A DNA stretch of 34,773 nucleotides. It comes from Pseudaminobacter soli (ex Li et al. 2025) (lineage in GTDB: Bacteria > Pseudomonadota > Alphaproteobacteria > Rhizobiales > Rhizobiaceae). The position numbers were made by a program, and so were the translations under genes. Of this stretch, positions 16,121-24,895 are shown one piece after another. The stretch covers positions 1 through 34,773 of the forward strand of contig NZ_PXYL01000032.1 in NCBI RefSeq assembly GCF_003012705.1, read 5' to 3'. Below the pieces are notes generated by a model, which was not told where the DNA came from, made no database searches, and saw only the letters and a list, made by a program, of their open reading frames with translations. Numbering within the stretch: position 1 is the first letter of the stretch; each line of letters begins with the position of its first letter.

Positions 16121-17179
16121 ATGGAAATGCTCGATCGCTTCGAGATCACTCGACGCAAGCTGATCATGACGCTGGCTGCGGTGCTGGTTTCAACTGGCGC
16201 GATGTGGTCGGCATGGCCCGCGCAGGCGCAGGACGACCCGTTGCCGTCCTGGAACAACGGGGCGGTAAAACAGGCGATCCTCAGTTTCGTAGCCGCGACC
16301 AGCCAGGAGGGCAGTCCAGACTTCGTGCCGCCGGCCGACCGGATCGCCGCCTTTGATCAGGACGGCACGCTATGGGTCGAGCACCCGATGTACAGCCAAG
16401 TGATCTTCTGCCTCGACCGCGTGCCGACGCTGGTCGCCTCTAAGCCGGAGCTGAAGGAGGTCGAACCGTTCAAAACGGTGCTGACGGGCGACCGCGAAGC
16501 GATCGCCAAGCTGCCGATGGCGGATCTGGAGAAGCTCCTCGAGGCCACGCTGACAGGCATGACCGTCGACGATTTCAAGGCCGAGGTCCAGAAGTGGCTC
16601 GCGACCGCCAAGGATTCGCGCTGGAAGCGCCCCTATACCGAGCTCACCTACCAGCCCATGCAGGAGGTTTTGAGCTACATGCGCACCAACGGCTACAAAA
16701 CCTATATCGTCACCGGCGGCGGCCAGGACTTTGTCCGGGTCTACTCTGAGGCCACCTACGGCATCCCGCCGGAGCAGGTGGTCGGTACGGCAGGAGGGAC
16801 GAAGTTTGGCTACGACAAGGACGGCCGGCCTATCCTGACGAAAGAGCCCAAGCTATTGCTGAACGACAACGACGCCGGCAAGCCGGAAGGAATCCATCTC
16901 ATGATCGGGCGGCGCCCGGTGGTTGCAGTCGGCAATTCTACGGGCGACAGGCAGATGCTGGAGTACACCACAGCAGGCGAGGGGCCACGGCTCGGCATGC
17001 TCTTGCTGCATGACGATGCGGAGCGCGAATATGCCTATGGGCCCGCGCAGGGCCTGCCCGCCACCAAGGTCGGCACGTTCACCCAGGGGCTCTACGACGA
17101 GGCCACGATCAACCGCTGGTTGGTCATCAGCATGAAGAAGGATTGGAAGCGCATCTTCGCCAAGGGAACGGCCAATTGA
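16121..17179 (+). CDS. Exported HAD-superfamily hydrolase
   Basis: A 352-residue haloacid-dehalogenase-type phosphohydrolase. The N-terminus has an export signal, TRRKLIMTLAAVLVSTGAMW, ending around AQAQD; the twin arginine suggests Tat. HAD motif I is AAFDQDGTLW (catalytic Asp about 79 and 81), motif II is YIVTGGG (about 193-199), and motif IV is represented by VGNSTGDRQML. Members of this group often lie beside arylsulfatases, as here. The ATG at 16121 follows AGGGAG with eight bases between; a longer open frame upstream lacks coding character. Substrate is not predictable; a periplasmic phosphatase role is inference. Confidence 0.82.
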   Translation: MEMLDRFEITRRKLIMTLAAVLVSTGAMWSAWPAQAQDDPLPSWNNGAVKQAILSFVAATSQEGSPDFVPPADRIAAFDQDGTLWVEHPMYSQVIFCLDRVPTLVASKPELKEVEPFKTVLTGDREAIAKLPMADLEKLLEATLTGMTVDDFKAEVQKWLATAKDSRWKRPYTELTYQPMQEVLSYMRTNGYKTYIVTGGGQDFVRVYSEATYGIPPEQVVGTAGGTKFGYDKDGRPILTKEPKLLLNDNDAGKPEGIHLMIGRRPVVAVGNSTGDRQMLEYTTAGEGPRLGMLLLHDDAEREYAYGPAQGLPATKVGTFTQGLYDEATINRWLVISMKKDWKRIFAKGTAN

Positions 17180-17888
17180 AGGAGGAGTGGGGCACCGGCT
17201 GGGTTCGCCCTGCAAGGAGATGCGTGCGCGCGCATTGTTCGTCGGTTGTCCAAGAAGAGCGAATGTCGGCTTTGTCCCTGTTGCCGCCCGGGCGAGCAGA
17301 GCGGGCCGAGTTTGCGAGGACCGGATATGGAGGGAGAAACAGTAGAACTTGGGTCCATCAGCACTAGGTCACCGACTCCTAAAGCGCATACAGATTTTGG
17401 CTGAAGCGAGTTTGACGAGAGCAAGGTAGTTTTCGCTTCAACGGCAACTACATGTTCCCGATCGTCGACCGATTCGGCACCGGCTACGTCACCATGGATC
17501 AGGTGCGCCAGCACTACGCCGATCCCGGAAACTTCAACGGCTACGCCTGACGCGCCGAAGCCCCTACCCTCCAACGATTTCGCTGATCTGAAGTTCGGCG
17601 CAAAGAACCGCCCGGAAGGATGGAGTGTTTGGCTGACGCTTTCCTTGTCGCCGGCGCCGCCCAAGCACTTGCCTTTGACGAAGACACGTGGCGGCGCGCT
17701 CACGGCTGGGCCTTGTGGAAGGCGGCAGCCACGGTCCTGCATGGGCTTTCAGTGCAGGCGCGCGATGGCGTGTCACGAAAGCGGCTGATGGCGACGATCC
17801 CCACCGCCATGCTCGCGATCCAGGCTGTTGTCTCAATAACGGCGTGTGTGCACCAGCCATGCGTGCCGCCTCCGCGTCGCTCCGTTGG
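17180..17888. other. Gene-poor stretch with two C-terminal gene scraps
   Basis: No intact gene is supported. A stretch at 17431-17550 encodes FRFNGNYMFPIVDRFGTGYV, then TMDQVRQHYADPGNFNGYA and a stop, which looks like a genuine protein tail but is not recognised. A second tail follows at 17576-17650 and is listed separately. Beyond about 17660 nothing is recognisable until the SnoaL-like gene on the other strand. Confidence 0.4.
17576..17650 (+). pseudogene. Phenol_MetA_deg-type outer-membrane protein, C-terminal scrap
   Basis: The plus frame reads DFADLKFGAKNRPEGWSVWL, then TLSLSPAPP. This is the final beta-strand region (FG-x-x-x-RPEGW-x-x-WLT) of the putative MetA-pathway outer-membrane transporter family. 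It is closely similar to the relic at 32342-32640, which reads WEFGSRHRPEGWNVWLTLSF. Only about 25 residues remain. Confidence 0.5.
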
Positions 17889-18272
17889 TCAAACCATCGG
17901 ATTGCCATTGGACGAGGTTTCGGGGACCGCCTCCTTGACGTCCCAATGCTCCACCAGTCGTCCGTTCGCGATGCGATAGACATCGACAACAGCCGTTCCG
18001 CGATCATCCGCGTTGGCCTGGAACAAGGTATGCGCGACGACAAGGTCGTCATCGGCGATCAGGCGCGCGATGGTGAAATGCCCTTCCGGCACGGCCTTGA
18101 ACATCGGGCCGAGGAAGGCTCCCAAAGCAGCGCGACCGTTGCCGACATGCGGATTGTGCTGAATGTAGTCGTCGGCAACGAAGTCGGCGAGCGCGCCGAG
18201 GTTCTTGGCGTTCCAGACCTTGGCGTAGAAGTCTGCGACGAGGGTCTTGTGGGCGTCGAGTTTAGTGGTCAT
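17889..18272 (-). CDS. SnoaL-like (NTF2-fold) protein
   Basis: A 127-residue single-domain protein of the SnoaL/NTF2-like superfamily. The pattern FYAKVWNAKNLGALADFVAD, then DYIQHNPHVGNGRAALGAF and VDVYRIANGRLVEHWDV, is characteristic; the QHNP and EHWDV motifs line the cone-shaped pocket. Members include polyketide cyclases and many stress-associated enzymes, so the reaction cannot be stated. The ATG at 18272 has AAGGAGA upstream. It lies 11 bases after the MFS transporter stop and is probably co-transcribed with it. Confidence 0.85.
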   Translation of the reverse strand: MTTKLDAHKTLVADFYAKVWNAKNLGALADFVADDYIQHNPHVGNGRAALGAFLGPMFKAVPEGHFTIARLIADDDLVVAHTLFQANADDRGTAVVDVYRIANGRLVEHWDVKEAVPETSSNGNPMV

Positions 18273-18283
18273 TGCATTCTCCT

Positions 18284-19492
18284 TTAGATTGGGAAATCAG
18301 GTTCGATTGGACAGCTTATTTTGCGTTGTCTGTCGGGCATCGCCGCCGCCCGGCTCGACAAAGCGAGCGCGGCGAACGCGAGAGCGAGAAAGTTGATGGA
18401 AGCGAGTGGCAGGGATGAAAGTCCGAACACCGGATAGAGGGTGCTGGCCGTAAACGATCCTGCGGCCATGCCGACGTAGATGGCGGAAGAATTGAGTGCG
18501 AGCACAAGCCCCCGCGCCTCCGGTGCAAGTTCGACCATGCGGCGCTGCTGCGAGGGCATGAAAAGATCGCTTGCCGTGGCCCACACGATCAGCAATGCGA
18601 GAGCTGCCGGATACCAGGCGGGCGCGAGGAAGAGAGTCGCGAACACGAGGGTTAGCGTCGTGAGCGCAACCGTGACGGCGCGGTTTGCAGACCAGCGTTG
18701 GGAAACCCATCGCGCGACGTAGTTCCCGCCGATGCCGGCAAGGCCGAAGATCATCAGCGCTGTTGACACGGCCTCGGGTCCAGCGCCGAAACGGTCACGT
18801 AGGATCAGCGTGATCATGGTGTAGGTGACGAACACGCCGGACATTTCCAGCACCATCACGGCGATGCCGGCGGCGGTCGCCAGGCGTCCGGCGATAGCGG
18901 CCAGATCGCTCGGACGAACGCGCTCGCCGCCCTCGCGGTTGTCGACAAGGATCGCGATCAGGCCAGCCACGATGAGCGTCGCGACACCGATCAGGGCAAA
19001 GGTCGGTCGCCACCCAAGCGACGCCCCGCCCCATGCCGAAAGCGGCACGCCGAGAACAGAGGCAATCGTCATGCCGCTGAAAACGACGGCGAGCGCGTGC
19101 CCCTGACGCTCCTGCGCGACCAGGCTCGCGCCAAGCGCGGATGCGACTGGTCCGATCGCGGCGGCACCGAGGCCGGCGCAGACACGAGCGGCGAGCAATA
19201 CTGCGTAGTTCGGCGCGAGCGCAGTGCCGAAAGCGCCGACGGCCATGAGAGCAAGCCCGATCAGGATCAATGTCCGGCGCGGCCATTGGCCGGCGACCAT
19301 CTGCAATCCGGGCGCGCTGACTGCGAAGGTGACGGCGAGCACCGAAACCAGCATCGCGACAGCGCCGCGCTCAAGGGAGAGCGATGCCGCGATCTCGGGC
19401 AGCGTGCCGACGATGGCGAGCGTGCCGGTTCCCATCGTGAAATAGGAAAGGCTCAAAATGCGAAGGCAGATGTTTGTCGAGCGCTCGGTCAT
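18284..19492 (-). CDS. MFS transporter (DHA1-type drug/arabinose efflux)
   Basis: A 402-residue permease with about twelve hydrophobic segments. Motif-like features include LQMVAGQWPRRTLILIGLAL in loop 2-3 and VCAGLGAAAIGPVASALGAS in helix 4, with a drug-efflux character similar to the AraJ/Cmx group. It probably exports a small molecule by proton antiport. It is the first gene of a two-gene operon with the SnoaL-like protein and divergent from a LysR gene with under 100 bases between, so the LysR protein probably controls it. Substrate unknown. Confidence 0.88.
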   Translation of the reverse strand: MTERSTNICLRILSLSYFTMGTGTLAIVGTLPEIAASLSLERGAVAMLVSVLAVTFAVSAPGLQMVAGQWPRRTLILIGLALMAVGAFGTALAPNYAVLLAARVCAGLGAAAIGPVASALGASLVAQERQGHALAVVFSGMTIASVLGVPLSAWGGASLGWRPTFALIGVATLIVAGLIAILVDNREGGERVRPSDLAAIAGRLATAAGIAVMVLEMSGVFVTYTMITLILRDRFGAGPEAVSTALMIFGLAGIGGNYVARWVSQRWSANRAVTVALTTLTLVFATLFLAPAWYPAALALLIVWATASDLFMPSQQRRMVELAPEARGLVLALNSSAIYVGMAAGSFTASTLYPVFGLSSLPLASINFLALAFAALALSSRAAAMPDRQRKISCPIEPDFPI

Positions 19493-19585
19493 GTCGCCCT
19501 CCGTGCGGGTTCAGATGCGTTGGACGTGACTTAGTGCGATGCAATGGTATACTTGAAATCGATTGTCGGTATGGGACCAATAGCC

Positions 19586-20497
19586 ATGGGTGATATGAGA
19601 GGCATTGACCTCAATCTGCTGCGGTCCCTTGATGTGCTGATCGAGGAGGCCAACGTTACACACGCCGCTGCGCGCCTCGGCGTGACGCAGCCGGGATTGT
19701 CAGCGCAGCTCGCGCGCTTGCGTGCCATCTTTGATGATCCACTCCTTGTTCCGTCCGAAAAGGGGCGCGGCATGTTGCCGACCAGCCGCGCGCTGGAACT
19801 CCGAGAACCCTTGCACGCTGCGCTGAAAGACCTTGAGGCGGTCGTCCGCACCCCTGCTCAGTTCGACCCTCGAACGGATGCGCGAACCTTCGCGATCGCC
19901 ACTACGGACAACGCCGTCGTTGTGCTCGGATTGCCGTTGATCGAGCGCCTTCGCCAAACGGCTGGTCGAGGGATCAGGCTCTCATTTTCCAGCACCGGAA
20001 CTGATGTGGCCGCCGAATTGGAGCGCGGAGAGATCAATCTGCTCATCGGCTCGGACCGCATGGTCCCGCCGGCAATGAAGGCGCGCAAGCTGCTGGAGGA
20101 AAGCTATGTGATGATCCAGCGCAAGGGCCATCCGCGCGGCCGTGCGCCGCTCGATCTCGATGCATACTGCAAGCTGGAGCATGTTCTGGTTTCAACCAGT
20201 GGCGGAAGCTTTCACGGCTTCATCGACGAACAGCTCGAAAAGCTCGGCTATCGGCGCAGCGTGGCACTATCCGTCCATCAGTTTGTCATGGCACCGATGA
20301 TTGTCGCCTCGACCGACTTCGTTTCGACACTGCCACGACGGTTCGCAGCCCGTTTTGCCGATCATCGGTTGGACCTTTTCGAGCTGCCGTTCTCTGCCCA
20401 GGGCTTCAACCTGTTTGCCGCATGGCATCCGCGCGCCCATGCCGACCCGGCATTGATGTGGCTGCGAAATCAACTGATCGAGATAGCAAGAGAATGA
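19586..20497 (+). CDS. LysR-family transcriptional regulator
   Basis: A LysR protein of about 303 residues. The winged helix-turn-helix begins DLNLLRSLDVLIEEANVTHA and continues ARLGVTQPGLSAQLARLR, with a NodD/NocR-like FDDPLLVPSEKGRGMLPT afterwards. The periplasmic-binding-protein-like effector domain fills the remainder. Starts at 19586 and 19595 are both possible; neither has a strong ribosome site, and an earlier ATG at 19544 overlaps the likely promoter. By position it should regulate the divergent MFS-SnoaL operon. The effector is unknown. Confidence 0.88.
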   Translation: MGDMRGIDLNLLRSLDVLIEEANVTHAAARLGVTQPGLSAQLARLRAIFDDPLLVPSEKGRGMLPTSRALELREPLHAALKDLEAVVRTPAQFDPRTDARTFAIATTDNAVVVLGLPLIERLRQTAGRGIRLSFSSTGTDVAAELERGEINLLIGSDRMVPPAMKARKLLEESYVMIQRKGHPRGRAPLDLDAYCKLEHVLVSTSGGSFHGFIDEQLEKLGYRRSVALSVHQFVMAPMIVASTDFVSTLPRRFAARFADHRLDLFELPFSAQGFNLFAAWHPRAHADPALMWLRNQLIEIARE

Positions 20498-21059
20498 TTT
20501 CGTCGAACGAGAACGGAATGCTGATGGAGGGAATGAACATTCGCGTTACGATCCCACCCCCGCTGCCGTCGATCTACCACGAAACCGAGCCGCCTTGCAC
20601 GACGCCCATAACCGCGCGAGCATCGCGGTAATCTCGGCCCTGATCTCGTCCGCATCTTGATCCGCGTCGATCGGCTCCATGCAGATAACTTGCGCGGCTT
20701 GAAAGAGCGAAACGTCCACCACCACTGTTACGAGACCTGCCACGTCGTTGATGATTGCAAGCGGGGGCATGTTCATGCCGATCACAACCGTGCGTGGGTG
20801 GCCGGAACACATACGGTATGTCTGCTTTCCCGCCCTCGCGCTCCAAAAGCGCCCATTCTGCCTCCGGCCCAGGACTGCCGGTCAGCTTCGCGCGCCATCT
20901 CGGTCATACCACTGGCCCCTGCCGTCCTCCAGAAGCGGACATCGCTGGCGCGGATATTGCCCACCCGTTTCGGGTCGGCCAGCCCGGACCGGCCGGCTGC
21001 TGAGGGTCAACACGCAGATTTCTTGCGCCACGGGCGCAATCAAAAGTCGCGTCACGCCG
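20498..21059. other. Intergenic stretch with a possible small minus-strand ORF
   Basis: The minus frame from 20770 to 20546 encodes MPPLAIINDVAGLVTVVVDV, then EPIDADQDADEIRAEITAM and a basic tail, about 74 residues. Its acidic, alternating hydrophobic character is protein-like but no ribosome site is evident and I recognise no family. The rest shows short competing frames only. It may be a decayed gene between the LysR and DoxX genes. Confidence 0.3.
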
Positions 21060-21428
21060 TCACTGGAAACTGGTCGTCGCAGCAATAATCAATCCGCCGA
21101 CGACAGCGATGTTGATGGTGAAGGCCGAACGCAACCCTTGCCTTTCGGGACCGGAATAACGCCAGAAATTGAGAGCCATTACGCTGGCGGAAATCGTGAA
21201 GACGATCAGTGCCAGCGCGGCATAGGGCCTGGCAACGTCTGCTGCAAGGCACAGGCCAGCTATGATCTCCACCGCGGATCCTGCCGCTAGAAGAACGGTC
21301 GCGGCAGGGAACTGCCGTGCGACCAGTTGCGTGACAACCTCCCTGAACTTGAGGAAGTGCTCGGCACCAGCCCAGACGAAGACACCGCCGAGCAGCGCCA
21401 AGCCGACATTGTGGATGAACGGTATCAT
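21060..21428 (-). CDS. DoxX-family membrane protein
   Basis: A 122-residue protein with four predicted membrane helices. The N-terminal helix has GLALLGGVFVWAGAEHFLKF, with the conserved H-F-x-K after helix 1, then ATVLLAAGSAVEIIAGLCLA, two further helices and a short tail. DoxX-like proteins are linked to quinone-dependent redox or detoxification, but function is poorly defined. The start at 21428 gives the family's normal length; upstream codons in the same frame are basic and non-family. The SDR gene ends or starts nearby on the same strand with more than 100 bases between, so co-transcription is uncertain. Confidence 0.82.
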   Translation of the reverse strand: MIPFIHNVGLALLGGVFVWAGAEHFLKFREVVTQLVARQFPAATVLLAAGSAVEIIAGLCLAADVARPYAALALIVFTISASVMALNFWRYSGPERQGLRSAFTINIAVVGGLIIAATTSFQ

Positions 21429-21541
21429 TGTGTTACCTAGTTGATTGAAGAGACGGCGAGTTCTTTCCCGTCTAGATTCACGAATTGTCGAATCGGCAGC
21501 CGTCAGTTCAGGTTGCAAGTTTGGTGGGCGCTACGAAACTT

Positions 21542-22333
21542 TCACACGTCGCGTCGGTAACTCGACTTTATGATGCGGCCAGAAAGCTGTCCGCCGTCCA
21601 CGGGGAGGACTGCTCCGGTGGTGAAACCGGATAACGGCGAGGAAAGCCAGAGCACGGTGTTGGCGACATCTGCGACGGATCCTATCCTTCCCATCGGGAC
21701 GGCCATCGCAGCCATGCGTTGCACTTCCTGGCCTGCGGCCTCCAGATGGTGGGTCAGGATGGGGCCTGGCGCCACCACATTCACTCGGATGTTCTTGTCG
21801 GCATAGTCGAGGGCGGCAGCGCGACTGAGCCCGATAATGCCGGCCTTGCCCGCCACATAGGCGGAGAGGCCCGAAGCGCCTTCAACTCCGGCCGTCGAAG
21901 CCGTGTTGACGATGGTCCCGCCACCACATTCAAGCATGGCTGCAATTTGAAACTTCATGCCATGAAACGTACCGTGAATATTGGTTCGTATGCCTCGGTC
22001 GAACGCGTCGGCATCTATCTCTGCGAGGGGGGCGGGCTTCGGCCCGTCGGTCGCATTGTTGAACGCTGCATCGAGGCGTCCGAACACATCATTGGCCCTT
22101 GAGACGAGGGCTTCCATACTGTCGGGATCGGTAACGTCGGCCGAAACGGCAAGGGCCCGACCACCCGTCGCCTGGATTTCCCGTGCCACCTCTTCGATTG
22201 CCGCTTGGTTGCGTGCCGCGAGCACGACGGCAGCACCGGCCCGGGCGAACGCTTTGGCAGTCTCCGCGCCAATGCCCCTGCTGGCGCCGACCACCAGGGC
22301 GACTTTATCGGAAAGACCAAAATTTCCTGTCAT
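21542..22333 (-). CDS. Short-chain dehydrogenase/reductase (SDR)
   Basis: A 263-residue classical SDR. The nucleotide-binding motif is GASRGIG (TGxxxGxG type) after a first strand VALVVG, with NNAT in place of NNAG. The catalytic set is S in NTASTAGVEGASGLS and Y-x-x-x-K in YVAGK. The C-terminal LPVDGGQLSG is typical. An acidic residue at the end of strand 2 is lacking and ARN follows (VVLAARNQ), which suggests NADP(H) preference; this is inference. GAGGAGA precedes the ATG at 22333; an ATG 33 bases further upstream has no such site. Substrate unknown. Confidence 0.9.
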   Translation of the reverse strand: MTGNFGLSDKVALVVGASRGIGAETAKAFARAGAAVVLAARNQAAIEEVAREIQATGGRALAVSADVTDPDSMEALVSRANDVFGRLDAAFNNATDGPKPAPLAEIDADAFDRGIRTNIHGTFHGMKFQIAAMLECGGGTIVNTASTAGVEGASGLSAYVAGKAGIIGLSRAAALDYADKNIRVNVVAPGPILTHHLEAAGQEVQRMAAMAVPMGRIGSVADVANTVLWLSSPLSGFTTGAVLPVDGGQLSGRIIKSSYRRDV

Positions 22334-22426
22334 TTCTGTCTCCTCAGATTTGCATTTGTGCGGCAATCAGATGCGCCGGGCGCGAAGCCATGGCGCGGCC
22401 TCCACTCGCTTGCCCAGCGGGTCGAA

Positions 22427-23608
22427 CTAGCTGCCCAGCGCCTTTGCGATGTCCTGTGGCAGTCGCCCGATCATTCCTTCGTAGGCTGTGTTCGTCAGCA
22501 GAACCGCGGTGCATTCGCGCCGGTGATCGATGCACCACCAGTGACCGTACACACCGCCCCACGACACCGTTCCAGGCGAAAGCGTTGTATTCGCCTCTGC
22601 AGGATCGATGAGCACCGCGGCGGCCCAGGAGAAGCCCCAGCCCGGACCCTGTGTCATGGCTTCACCACCGACGTGGACCTGTCGAGCTTCCTCCCGGCGT
22701 GCTGCAGTCAGGAAAGTTCCGTCGCGATATGCCTCCAGGAGGCGCATCATATCGTGCGCAGTCCCCGCCATACCCGCACCGCCGGACGGAAAGGAGCTAT
22801 CTCGCCCAATCCGTGCTGGATCGAACCGCACTGCCGAACCGAGATATGCCGGCAGCGGCACCTCCGTTATGCCGGCCATACGTATCGGCGCCATTGCGCC
22901 GGCGTAATAGGGCGTTGCCAGCTCGCCGGGCACAGCTTGAAAAGACGCCGCCAGGCCAAGTGGACAGGTGACCAGATTGGCGATGGCCTCTGGGAGCGGC
23001 CTGCCTGTGACCGCTTCGATCACGCCTCCCAGCACGTCGGTTGCGACAGAATAACGCCAGGCAGCGCCGGGTGGGCTGTTCAGTGGTACCGAGGCGATGC
23101 GAGCAATGTTGTCTGCAAGCGACAGGTTAGCTTCGTCGAGCCCATCCGAGATGCCGGCCCTGGCGTAGAGCCCGTCCCTTTCCTGCTGGAAGCGGTAGTC
23201 GAGACCTGCCGTATGCGACATCAGATGGGCCACGGTGATACGTGCAGCCGCCCCGTCGTTGGTCGCGGGCGTGAAGCCTGGCAACCACTTCTCGACTGGA
23301 TCGTCGGCGGCCAGCACTCCGGTGTCCATCAGCTTGAGCGCTGCCATGGTTGTGAACGGTTTGGTGAGGGACGCGTAACGGAACGGCGTGTCGATCGTCA
23401 TCGGGCGCCCCGTTTCACGGTCGGCTAACCCAGCGGCACGCTCGAACACGATACGGCCCTTCGCAGATATTAGAAGCACGCATCCGACAATGCGTTCGTC
23501 TGCGAGTGCGCTGTCGATGGCGTCATCGAGGGCGGTGATCGTGTGACGGAAGGGCTGAGGGGGTGGCACCGCTTCGCTTGCGGTCGGAGTAGATGCTTCT
23601 GGTAACAC
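22427..23608 (-). CDS. Serine hydrolase, class C beta-lactamase/esterase family (EstB-like)
   Basis: A penicillin-binding-protein-fold hydrolase of about 393 residues. The SxxK motif is SLTK in FRYASLTKPFTTMAAL, the Tyr of the second motif is in AWRYSVATDVLG, and GHWWCIDHR near the C-terminus replaces the KTG box in the way of EstB-like esterases. No export signal is evident. The start is GTG at 23608, with GGAGGT six bases upstream (23615-23620); an ATG at 23674 would leave almost no room for the divergent LysR promoter. Probable activity is on small esters or lactones. The neighbouring LysR is the likely regulator. Confidence 0.85.
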   Translation of the reverse strand: MLPEASTPTASEAVPPPQPFRHTITALDDAIDSALADERIVGCVLLISAKGRIVFERAAGLADRETGRPMTIDTPFRYASLTKPFTTMAALKLMDTGVLAADDPVEKWLPGFTPATNDGAAARITVAHLMSHTAGLDYRFQQERDGLYARAGISDGLDEANLSLADNIARIASVPLNSPPGAAWRYSVATDVLGGVIEAVTGRPLPEAIANLVTCPLGLAASFQAVPGELATPYYAGAMAPIRMAGITEVPLPAYLGSAVRFDPARIGRDSSFPSGGAGMAGTAHDMMRLLEAYRDGTFLTAARREEARQVHVGGEAMTQGPGWGFSWAAAVLIDPAEANTTLSPGTVSWGGVYGHWWCIDHRRECTAVLLTNTAYEGMIGRLPQDIAKALGS

Positions 23609-23707
23609 GGTTGGACCTCCATTTCGCTGCTGAACAGAGAAATAGCCTCGACAACCCGCCATAAAAACAGGCACGTCTCTGTAAGCATCATGAAGGTAGG
23701 CTTAACA

Positions 23708-24613
23708 ATGGATTCCAGCATTCTGGCCGCGCTGCCCATTTTCCGCATTGTCGCCCGGGCCGGCGGGTTCACCGCGGCCTCCGGCCGGCTCGGCATCTCG
23801 GTTTCAGCAGTTTCGCAGGCGATCCGCCAGCTCGAGCACCGCTTGGGGATACGCCTGTTCGACCGGACAAGCCGCAGCGTCCGTCTGACCGAACGCGGCC
23901 ACCAACTGCTGGAGGCGATCGACGGACCGATCGGTACGCTTTCGGGAGCCATCGAGGCGATCAAGGAAGCTGACGGCGAGCCGTCAGGCCATCTCAGGAT
24001 CAGCCTGTCGAGGCTCGCAGCGGAGGTCTGCATCCTGCCCAAGCTGGCCGAGTTCGTTCGGCGCTACCCTGCAGTCCGTCTGGAGCTGTCTACGGATGAC
24101 CGCCTCACCGACATCGTGAACAACGGCTTTGACGCCGGCATACGGCTTCGCGGGGCGCTTGAACTGGACATGATCTCCGTGCCGATCGGGCCGCCGCTAC
24201 GGCGTTCCATCCTTGCAAGCCCGGATTACCTGGCTCGGGCAGGCGTGCCAAGAACGCTGGAAGAACTGGTTCAGCATGCGGTCATCCGCTACCGCTTTCC
24301 CGGCAGTGGCCGGCTGGAGCCGCTCACGTTCCGGCGCGGTGAAGAAACCATCCACCTCGACCCACCGGCGGCCTTGATCCTGGACGACAACGGACATTTC
24401 GCGCTGGCTTCGCGCGCGGGACTGGGATTGGCGCAACGCTTCCGAGCCACCGAGGAGGAAGCGTTGAAATCGGGCGAGCTGATGAGCGTCCTCGACGCCT
24501 TTGAGCCGGAACCGCAGCATTTTCACATCTACTTCCCGTCTCGCAACCTCCAGCCGACGAAGCTGAGAGCATTCATCCAATGGTTCAGAGCAGGTCAGGC
24601 AGTCCAAGTATGA
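23708..24613 (+). CDS. LysR-family transcriptional regulator
   Basis: A LysR protein of about 301 residues. The DNA-binding domain shows FRIVARAGGFTAASGRLGIS, then AVSQAIRQLEHRLGIRLFDR and TSRSVRLTERG, the AraC-independent canonical LysR head. The effector domain includes LRISLSRLAAEVCILPKLAE and NNGFDAGIRLRGALE. It belongs to the large group of LysR regulators that accompany a divergent oxidoreductase or hydrolase. The ATG at 23708 is preferred (MDSSILAALP); ATG 23690 is the alternative. Arms ACAGAGA (23634-23640) and TCTCTGT (23676-23682) in the shared intergenic region are weak operator candidates. Confidence 0.88.
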   Translation: MDSSILAALPIFRIVARAGGFTAASGRLGISVSAVSQAIRQLEHRLGIRLFDRTSRSVRLTERGHQLLEAIDGPIGTLSGAIEAIKEADGEPSGHLRISLSRLAAEVCILPKLAEFVRRYPAVRLELSTDDRLTDIVNNGFDAGIRLRGALELDMISVPIGPPLRRSILASPDYLARAGVPRTLEELVQHAVIRYRFPGSGRLEPLTFRRGEETIHLDPPAALILDDNGHFALASRAGLGLAQRFRATEEEALKSGELMSVLDAFEPEPQHFHIYFPSRNLQPTKLRAFIQWFRAGQAVQV

Positions 24614-24895
24614 ACCTCGGAGGGACATATCCCTAACTCTGGGCTGGTATTCGGAAGGTCGGCAAAAATCGGCTCAGTTGACGCTCGATGAAAGTCAACA
24701 TTTGAGGCCAGCAGTCAGCTCGTTGGACGTCAGCATTGGAGAAGCTGGCTTGGGACGGCAACGGCAGCACCAGGGCATAAGCGGCGTCGGTCACGCCGGC
24801 TTAATGGCCGCTATCGCTTTCTTCATTTCAAAAGTGGCCAGTCCATAAACGGCCCCATGGCGGACACTAGCCGGCCATTCGACGACGTATCAAAG
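24614..24895. other. Intergenic region, nothing recognised
   Basis: Between the plus-strand LysR gene and the convergent CAX gene I see no supported gene, no clear terminator and no notable repeat. Confidence 0.5.

Noticed and set aside
22205-23428. 407-residue plus-strand ORF
   Set aside because: It lies opposite the SDR and serine-hydrolase genes, whose catalytic motifs are intact on the minus strand.
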